Source: Haemaphysalis longicornis
Taxonomy: Eukaryota; Arthropoda; Arachnida; Ixodida; Ixodidae
Length of the DNA stretch: 64,000 nucleotides
Assembly: GCA_013339765.2 (NCBI GenBank)
Contig: CM023451.1
Span: 156,609,432-156,673,431 of the forward strand
Direction of reading: 5' to 3'
Part shown: in pieces, positions 57,926 through 64,000 of the stretch
Numbering within the stretch: the stretch's first letter is position 1
How the letters are laid out: the number at the start of each line of letters is the position of its first letter
Program-made: the position numbers and the translations under genes
The notes under the pieces: generated by a model
What the model was told of the DNA's origin: nothing
The model's database searches: none
What the model saw: the letters and a program-made list of their open reading frames with translations, nothing else

Positions 57926-59258
57926 ATGGGTCTACAGATATGTGACAAGCAAGTACAGCACGTTAAGCGTGTTATTGATTTAATTTATTATTGCCTGGTA
58001 CACATATTTAATATTTGCTTAGCATCTGGAACGCTTCCTCGTAACATGCGGCCTACAAAAATTGCAGCCATATATAAAAAGGGGACAAAAATAACTTATA
58101 GAATTGTCGCCCTATTTCTATTCTTCCCATTTTTAAGTATTCCGAAAAGTGATTCATAAGCGAGTGAATTCTTTCAAATAAAGTTATGATATTTTAACGC
58201 ACGCCCAATGTGGCCTACCCAAAAATATGTAGACAGAATCGCCATCATTAAAAAGAAAGAATTCATACTTCAAAACTTTGATGATAAAAACATGGTGCTG
58301 GGCATCTTTCTGGATTTCACAATATCATTCGACTTAATGAATCATGACATACTTCTACGGAAATCACGGAATTATGGAAAAATTACGCCCATCTTTCCGC
58401 GAGGGAACCCTGGTGTGATGCGACGCATCGGGGGGTTCAATTGGTGTTTCCGTTGGGTTGATTCTCTAAATCGCGTGAAACGTGTTGTGAACGCGTAAGA
58501 TGCATTTCCATCACATGCGGGTGTTCCTATACGCGGGACGAAGGGCGTAATTGTTGTATCACACCACTCACTGAAGGGACCGTCGCTTCCATCACGTCTT
58601 CATCGGAAGAATCAAGTCAAGCACGAAGTAGTGAAGCACGAAGTAGTCAAAGCAAGGTCACGTAAGTGCGAGAGCGAGCGCTTGACTGAACCGCCGCGGC
58701 GCGATAACCGCTTTATATTCACAGCGATTGAAGGAGAGGATGCAACGGAGGAGAGTCGCGCATGCGCGCACTTGCGCGCACCGAAGCAGTTGTTAACGCA
58801 GTGAAGCGCGCGCCGAACAAGCGCGCCAGCTGTGGTATGCTAATGAGCCGGAGTGAGAGTGTTGCCCACAGCGGTGGGAGAGAAGAACAGAGGAGGGATG
58901 CGGACGGACGCCGCGACGACGACGCAGGAGGGACAAGCCCGAGAGCAAGAGATGCGTCGCATCTAATAAGAGGAAGAGCATGCAAATGATATCGTCTTAC
59001 CTGCAACATCGGTAACAGTAGGTGGAAAGCAGTGGACGGCCATCCGTGGTAAAACGAATAACCGCAGGTGTCCCGCAATGGAGTATTTTGCTCCCTTTTC
59101 TGTTTGTCTTGTACATTAATGAAATCGTACATATTGATGACACTGCAACGTGCATCATAAATGCAGATGACGCTACTTTGTTTTGCTCGGGTCGCTCAGG
59201 AACAGGCCTTTCTTTAAGATGTAAAATTAAGAAAATTTTGGAACGCAACAACAAGTAA
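57926..59258 (+). mobile_element. LINE reverse transcriptase (Jockey/CR1-like), split by an insertion
   Basis: Plus-strand modules in order are: 'LVHIFNICLASGTLPRNMRP' then 'TKIAAIYKKGTK' (57926-58159); a decayed '-C-RPISILPIF' (58095-58135); 'MVLGIFLDFTISFDLMNHDI' then 'LLRKSRNYG' (58208-58380, first catalytic Asp in 'FLDF', normally 'DLSKAFD'); after an interruption, 'SYLQHR' (58990s); and 'ITAGVPQWSILLPFLFVLYI' then 'NADDATLFCS' (59022-59258, YADD changed to NADD and QGSIL to QWSIL). Together they cover the fingers and palm of one RT. Frameshifts, stops and lost catalytic context make it inactive. Confidence 0.85.
58417..58963. mobile_element. 547-bp insertion with 13-bp inverted ends inside the LINE RT
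   Basis: GATGCGACGCATC at 58417-58429 and GATGCGTCGCATC at 58951-58963 are exact reverse complements. They bracket sequence that separates two halves of the LINE RT, between 'NYG' and 'SYL'. Each end is itself almost palindromic around a central A/T. The interior is CpG-rich (GCGCATGCGCGCACTTGCGC, GACGCCGCGACGACGACGC) and has no recognisable coding sequence, so it is a MITE-like element. The exact borders are uncertain, because about 60 bases of flanking sequence do not align to RT. Confidence 0.65.
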
Positions 59259-59490
59259 AGGAGCCATAAAGACAAAATACAAGTTTGTTTTATTCGAAAG
59301 ATTTCGTGTTTTATAGTGCCCCCAGCACTTGTCCGGATACAGACGATGCTTTAGTCACTGAGAAATTAGTCAATATCAGTTCAAATTTTGATTTTCCCGC
59401 TAAATCGTGTATTTTCGTAGTCTGCAATGACAGTACAGGAACCGACCGCTCTGCCGCCTAGGATGCCTTGATTCACGCGTCCGCCGTACC

Positions 59491-59790
59491 GAGTGGAGAC
59501 ACATATAAGCTGGCGCCGTCATTTTGGGTCACTCTCTCGCCGCCGAAGCAAGTCATTGTATCGAAACCGCGCTAAATTATCACGGCAACGTGATTTACTG
59601 GCGAAATTTGAATCATCTTATCTGTTTCGTGTTGCTGGGTCTTGTGGGAAACAAAAAGAACAATGCTTTGAGCACGTTGACCCATTTGCGGCGGCACGGC
59701 ACCGTTCGAAGGGTGTCTCCACCCTGTACAGCAGTGCTGAAATCGAGGTACCCTACTGCGCGCGTTTGTTTACGTTACTGAACCTAGATG
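59491..59790 (+). repeat. Dispersed repeat, copy B
   Basis: This is homologous to the minus strand of 6540-6765 in the order described there: GTGGAGACACATATA, GCCGTCATTTTGGGTC, GCAAGTCATTGTATCGAAAC, TCTTGTGGGAAACAAAAAGA, GGCGGCACGGCACCGTTCGA and AGGGTGTCTCCA. The most conserved block spans about 59491-59728. The 118- and 85-codon frames through it are not preserved intact in copy A, so coding is unlikely. Confidence 0.7.
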
Positions 59791-61409
59791 CCCCCACCAT
59801 ACCGTGGCAAGCCGTTTTCGGCCTTTGGTTTGTTTTTGACCGTATTTAAACCTGGCTTGTTTTTGTTCTGTGAGAAATAATCGTTCCTGAAACAGTGCTC
59901 GCTCGACAATATGGTCACGTAAGACACCGTTGCTTGCGTCAATCGGCCAGTGTCGTCTGAGGCAATCCCAAAGCCCCGCAGTGCTGTGCAGCTAAACGAA
60001 GCATAGTGCGCGCAGTACCAACAGCAGTACGCATCCGGAATTCCATGTTTACATGTGCTTTCGTAACTTCCACTGTTTGTCCCACCTACCTTATTGCTTT
60101 GAAAAGAATGTGCCCTAAATGTAAGCACAAATAGCTCGTTCTGCAAGCTTATAAGCTCAGCCTAGTTTGAGTTCGCTTTTGCCGGCCTCCGCCAATCGCA
60201 GAGCAGGCTGGTATGACATCATAGGTTCAGTTGCGGGGAATAAGCGAGTGGGTCGCATGGCCATTCCCTTTTTTCCTAATTATATGGGTTATTTGAGCGA
60301 AGTTTCCGTTAAAACTGGTGTCAGTATGATTCTAATGAGGCCGTCTTTTGAATGAACCACACTTGTGTTTTCTCTTCATGGCCCCTTTAAAGAAATTCGG
60401 TGCTATTCGAGACATATACCGGGAGAGTTTAATTGTTAAACCCTATCCACCTTTCCTGCACAGCGTACTGCGTACTTTGTACTAGAAGTGTCCAATAGGA
60501 CGCTAAAGCGCCTGTTCCGCCCTATAGCGCCACTTTTGAAGCTTCCTTACACGCGCGTCGCCCATACGGTGGATAAATAAACAAAATACTCAACCCGCGC
60601 TGCCACAGAAGATCGCGTTCTAGTAAAAACAACGAAAGATTCACACCTGAAGTGTGGAAAGCCGAGAGGCAATCATGGACCGTCCTTGTCATTTCATTGC
60701 CAAATGAGTGGTCTGTGTTGGCATTGCTTCGTCGACGGTTTGCTTGCGCAAATATCATAACCCCCCGACATGTGGCCGCTTCACCTCTCGGCTGCAGGTA
60801 AAAAGAGACTAGTGTCGAGTTTGACAAAATACCAATGCATTTCTAGGCCCATGAGGAAGCAGGGGATGCAGAAGATTTTTGTAACCCCTTACGCCGTGCC
60901 ACGTGCTGAGGCAGTTTGCCAAGTGATGTGACAGTGTTTTATCAATCCGGCCAGTGAAAGCACGTGCAGGTACATAAGCATACTGGTAATCCAAAAATAT
61001 CTGAGATGACGAAAAATATAATTTTTCCTAAATAAAAAGGGTGTTGTGTTTTGGTTCTAAAGGACAAAGTGCATGGTCAATAAATGCCTCTTCGGAACAA
61101 GTCAAATTGCCATACTCTTTGGCGTAGGTAAGAAGCAGTATGGAATCTCTTCCAGAGAGAGTTGTTAAAGGTACCCCGCGCGGGGATGGATAACATGCTG
61201 TTTCAAAACTTTCTTCCTTGCCTTATATATTTTTAAACAGGGGTAAAGCTATGCTCTTACCAACGTAAAGATGGACTATGCGCTTCTCGCTGATAATACG
61301 CCTTTCTTTTCGTGTGCAACAAGTATTTCCGAAATTGAGTAGTTCAAAAATTTGTATAATATAGGGAAACGAAGAAGAATCATTTTAATACATTGAGTTC
61401 CAATCTGAA
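59791..61409. other. Unassigned sequence
   Basis: No gene was recognised. A 120-codon minus frame (59784-60146) overlaps the end of the dispersed repeat and shows no family. The 61000-61400 part is AT-rich and leads directly into the gypsy pol fragment. Confidence 0.4.
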
Positions 61410-61421
61410 GGAGGGTTTAAA

Positions 61422-62060
61422 GTGGTCAGCGATCACCACTTGTTGTGCTGGCTTGCAAACCTGAATGACCCATCTGGACGCCATGTAAGATGGAGCCTCC
61501 GGTTGCAAGACTACGACATAACAGTAGTCTCCTACAAGTCCGCACGTAAGCACAGTGACGCTGACTACTTATCCCGGGCGCCCATCGATTCAGCGAGCTC
61601 AAAAGCCGACGGCGACTTTTTCTTCCTTTGGGCCGTTACAGATTCCCAAATGGCCTACCTCCAAGAAGCCAACCCTGAACTGCTTCTGGTTATACAGCAT
61701 TTAGAAGGCCTCGACGTGCGTGTTCCACGTGCCTTTACTCGGAACATCTCGTCGTTCAGCCTTCAGAACAGCGTACGCTACAAACGGAATTTTTGGAATG
61801 CAAAGCACTCGTTTCTACTGGTCATACCAAAAGCCATGCAGCCCGACATTTCGCAAGCCTGTCACATGGAAACCTCGGCGGGGCATCTGGGTGTTAGCCG
61901 TACACTAGCGAGGATTCGTCTGAAGAAATATTGGCCTAAATTGTGGCAAACAGTTCAGTACTATGTAAAGACCTGCCGTGACTGCCAGGCAAGGAAGACT
62001 CCACCTTTGAAACCGGCAGTACTACTTCAACCGATAAAGTCACTTAATGCGCCCTTTTAA
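61422..62060 (+). pseudogene. gypsy RNase H C-terminus and integrase HHCC finger
   Basis: The 212-codon frame starts 'VVSDHHLLCWLANLNDPSGR' then '...RWSLRLQDYDITVVSYKSAR' then 'KHSDADYLSR'. This is the gypsy RNase H ending (tDHk.L.wL......grl.rW...Lq.fdf.i.yr.Gk.n..aDaLSR). Around residues 145-190, 'CHMETSAGHLGVSRTLARIR' and 'YYVKTCRDCQARK' supply the H-x-H...C-x2-C zinc finger of integrase. It stops in the linker 'SLNAPF', where WP-x-D normally follows (TAA in place of a W-like codon). Confidence 0.9.
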
Positions 62061-62069
62061 TAAGTCGAC

Positions 62070-62330
62070 ATGGACCTGCTGGGGCCATTTACAACGTCGA
62101 CGAAGGGTAATCGACGGATCGTGGTAGCGACTGACTGTCTCACACGGTATTTGGAGGCAGGGGTGGTCTTACGAGCAACCTCGGCTGAGGTAGCAGAGTT
62201 TTCTTGTGCACAGAGTCGTTTTGCGACATGGAACATGACAGGTCGTCATAACATACAGAGGTACAGCTTTCACAGCGGACCTCATGCAGTCCGTAATGAT
62301 GCTCACGCACACCACCCACAGGCGGACTAG
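62070..62330 (+). pseudogene. gypsy integrase core, first part
   Basis: 'MDLLGPFTTSTKGNRRIVVA' then 'TDCLTRYLEAGVV' carries the first two catalytic-site strands (D of 'DLLGPF', D of 'ATDCLTRY'). After 'ATSAEVAEF' the frame shifts, and the expected 'G.P..i.sDrG..F' block with the second catalytic Asp is damaged. Confidence 0.88.
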
Positions 62331-62511
62331 TGCGTACCATCCACAGACCAACGGCTTGGCAGAGGGAATAAAGAGGACCCTCGCCGATATCATTTTAATG
62401 TGTTTTGATGTTGAGCACCAAACCTGGGGCAAAATTTTGCCGTACGCCACGTTCGCCTACAACACGGCAGTTGAGGATACCACAGCAATTACTCATTTCC
62501 AATTGGCTTAA
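62284..62511 (+). pseudogene. gypsy integrase core, second part
   Basis: 'HRRTSAYHPQTNGLAEGIKR' then 'TLADI' holds the catalytic Glu in 'GLAEG'. It is followed by 'WGKILPYATFAYNTAVEDTT', the last conserved helix and strand of gypsy integrases (W...lp...fayN.s.h.st..sPf.l). A stop follows 'FQLA'. Confidence 0.88.
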
Positions 62512-62588
62512 CGCCGCACCGTTACTACTACTTTAGATTCCATGCTACCACTTCATGAAGACGAAGAGAACTTGACGTTGGTAGTTTC

Positions 62589-62912
62589 GTGGAAAAACCA
62601 GAGGAAGCACGCGAGGTAGCGTGGAAGCGGATCCAACGCCAGCAGTGCGCCGATGCAGCTCTCAACAATGAGCAGACGCGGTTGCGTTTTTACGAGACCG
62701 GAGACGCGGTCTGTGTTTGGACACCAGTGCGCGCTCGCGGACGTTCGGAAAAACTACTCCATCGGTACTTCGACCCATATAAGGTCGTGCGATGCCGTAG
62801 TGACATAAATTACGACGTTATACCGGATGATAGGGCTTCTTCCTCACGACGCAGGACAACTTCCGAGGTCGTACACGTCGTGGAAATGAAGCCTTACTAC
62901 GACAGAAACTGA
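62589..62912 (+). pseudogene. gypsy integrase GPY/F-type C-terminus
   Basis: The 107-codon frame begins with a helical segment ('AREVAWKRIQRQQCADAALN') and 'FYETGDAVCVWTPVRARGRS', then 'EKLLHRYFDPYKVVRCRSDI' then 'NYDVIP'. This is the GPY/F domain with 'YFDPYKV' in place of the usual 'y.GPy.V'. It ends in 'VVHVVEMKPYYDRN', the typical 'vvHv.rlkpy'. Confidence 0.88.
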
Positions 62913-63008
62913 CCTCACTCTTTCAACACAAGCAAGACATTTCGGCTGACACCAAGACTGTGGTGCTACCAGCTTGACGGCAACTCACTGCGCGATCTTT
63001 TTCTGGCT

Positions 63009-63929
63009 ATGATAATCTACAGCCACGGCCCATTGATTCAGCAACACCTCAGAAAGATGACTGCCAGAGCCGTCAATCCCACCATAGCACGAAACCAGAT
63101 GCGTGTGTTCTGGCGCATGGAAGCGAAAGAAGAGGAAACTCGTGTGTGTGTCGCTCGGTTGGTCCTTCTCAATCAGGCTTCCAGACTATACCCCGATCTT
63201 TTAGGCACAATTATTGGCGATAATCTTAGCCTTAATAAACTACAGCACAGATTTGCGGGGGTGGTTATCCTTTCGGATTCTCTCTCCGTGTGCACTGCTC
63301 TAACAAATGATAAAGATTCTTCCATTCTCAGGTCATTATTCCGTTCATTCATTCCTTACCAGCTTCGCGAGATCCGGTTAGTGTGGGTCCCTGGTCACGC
63401 AGGGATAATCATCAATGAACTGGCAGCCCAATTAGCCAATTTGGCTCTTGGGGGTCCTGCCGTCTTGAATTGCCCAATTGACAGTTTTCTTTTGGGGGCG
63501 AGGTTCAGGCGCCTTCAAGTTTTACAAATTAATCGGCAAGATGCCCTTCGTTCGTGCTCCGACTATATTCACCTCTCCCACTTATGGAAGCCTAAATTCT
63601 GCGAATCTCGTAAATGTGAGGTCACAATCACAAAATTTCGCTGCAAAATCCCCCCTTTAAATTTTTATCTACACAAAGCTTGTCAGGCGTTATCTCCTCA
63701 ATGCCCTTTCTGCAAGGCCCCCGTAACTATAGAACACTTTCTTTTAAATTGCCGCAGCTTTTCCTCGATGCGACGCACGCACCTTGAATACACGTTTAAT
63801 AGGCTGAATCTCCCTTTATCTTTAACCGTTATTCTTTCCCAGGGTGCTTCCGTCATAGTATATTGCCACAGTGATGTTGTGATCGCCTTTCATTACTTTG
63901 CTGCGGCGACAGGCCGGATGCCCTTCTAG
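63009..63929 (+). pseudogene. LINE RNase H and zinc knuckle (I-like), 306-codon frame
   Basis: The frame is open for 306 codons, the longest in the window. From about residue 84, 'VVILSDSLSVCTALTN' gives the RNase H Asp-containing 'lsDS.sa..al' strand, then 'IRLVWVPGHAGIIINELAAQ' then 'LANLAL' gives the 'W.PgHaGi.gNe.AD..A' block (G of GN changed to I, D to Q). Near residue 232, 'CPFCKAPVTIEHFLLNC' is a C-x2-C-x8-H-x4-C knuckle. The first ~60 residues look unrelated and probably belong to flanking DNA. The gypsy fragment ends 96 bases upstream, on the same strand. Confidence 0.85.
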
Positions 63930-64000
63930 ATAGCTATGTCTTCATTCTCAATTTTTTTTTCTGACAATGCTGTTCTATCCCAAGATTTCTTTTTCTACTC
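63930..64000. other. Window end, T-rich sequence
   Basis: Sequence after the LINE stop is T-rich and could be part of its 3' region. It is cut by the window end. Confidence 0.4.

Larger units (their letters stand above)
61410..62912 (+). mobile_element. Ty3/gypsy pol fragment (RNase H end, integrase, GPY/F)
   Basis: The fragment begins abruptly inside the RNase H domain and runs to the end of integrase, with no protease or RT upstream. Module order (RNase H, HHCC zinc finger, DDE core, GPY/F) is that of Ty3/gypsy elements. Frameshifts and a small deletion break the integrase core (around 62060 and 62210). No LTR is recognised after 62912. Integrase would insert the element's cDNA into host chromatin. 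This copy cannot make it whole. Confidence 0.9.

Noticed and set aside
59784..60146. 120-codon Cys-containing minus frame as a zinc-finger protein
   Set aside because: Cysteine spacing fits no known finger and the frame overlaps a dispersed repeat.

Overview
The window looks like repeat-dense intergenic or intronic DNA from an arthropod, most likely a hard tick (Ixodida). That assignment is inference. It rests on the mix of RTE-like and I/R1-like LINE 3' ends, Ty3/gypsy pol, pogo/Tigger-type termini, long AT/CA/TACA microsatellites and a degenerate tRNA-like repeat with an unusual anticodon loop. Nothing bacterial, viral or organellar is visible: there are no operons, rRNA genes or CRISPR arrays. 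The only convincing host coding sequence is one 74-base exon at 32657-32730 (+). It carries clean splice sites and encodes the extreme N-terminus of a soluble guanylate cyclase beta-type subunit (H-NOX domain). Much of the window may therefore be introns or flanks of that gene.

Layout. Bases 1-12500 hold old degraded repeats: two pogo/Tigger-like termini (about 4809 and 6112), one copy of a dispersed repeat (6540-6765) and LINE 3' ends at 8405-8830 and 10100-11125. Bases 12508-29903 are a tandem duplication of a roughly 5.5-kb unit. The second copy is interrupted by a 6,325-bp insertion (21557-27881). This insertion has short CATAGGTCG inverted termini, an array of TACTCATGAGTA-type palindromes just inside each end, and a core with a 200-bp direct repeat, a decayed minus-strand reading frame starting with a SAP-like domain, and an LTR-like block. 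Next, 29926-30445 is a foldback element with terminal inverted repeats of about 140 bp that carries a tRNA-like sequence.

Bases 30500-43400 contain AT microsatellites, the guanylate cyclase exon, a 494-bp tandem duplication, a LINE 3' end, a CpG-rich promoter-like patch, a 42-bp coding-phase minisatellite (38540-38905) and a small palindromic MITE (40801-40974). Bases 43380-46800 are a nearly full-span but frameshifted minus-strand LINE (APE endonuclease, reverse transcriptase, C-terminal zinc knuckle). Two RTE 3' ends (48690-49235 and 50868-51245) flank a miniature LTR element (49808-50766). A second minus-strand LINE with an RNase H domain lies at 52320-53880, and a tRNA-derived element at 54106-54186.

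From 54577 onward there is a large TC/TA/AG self-complementary microsatellite, an unassigned 170-codon frame, and a plus-strand LINE reverse transcriptase split by a small element with 13-bp inverted ends (58417-58963). These are followed by the second copy of the 6.5-kb-region dispersed repeat, a Ty3/gypsy pol fragment (61410-62912) and a LINE RNase H/zinc-knuckle fragment (63009-63929). All transposon coding regions are broken by stops or frameshifts, so no autonomous element is intact here.
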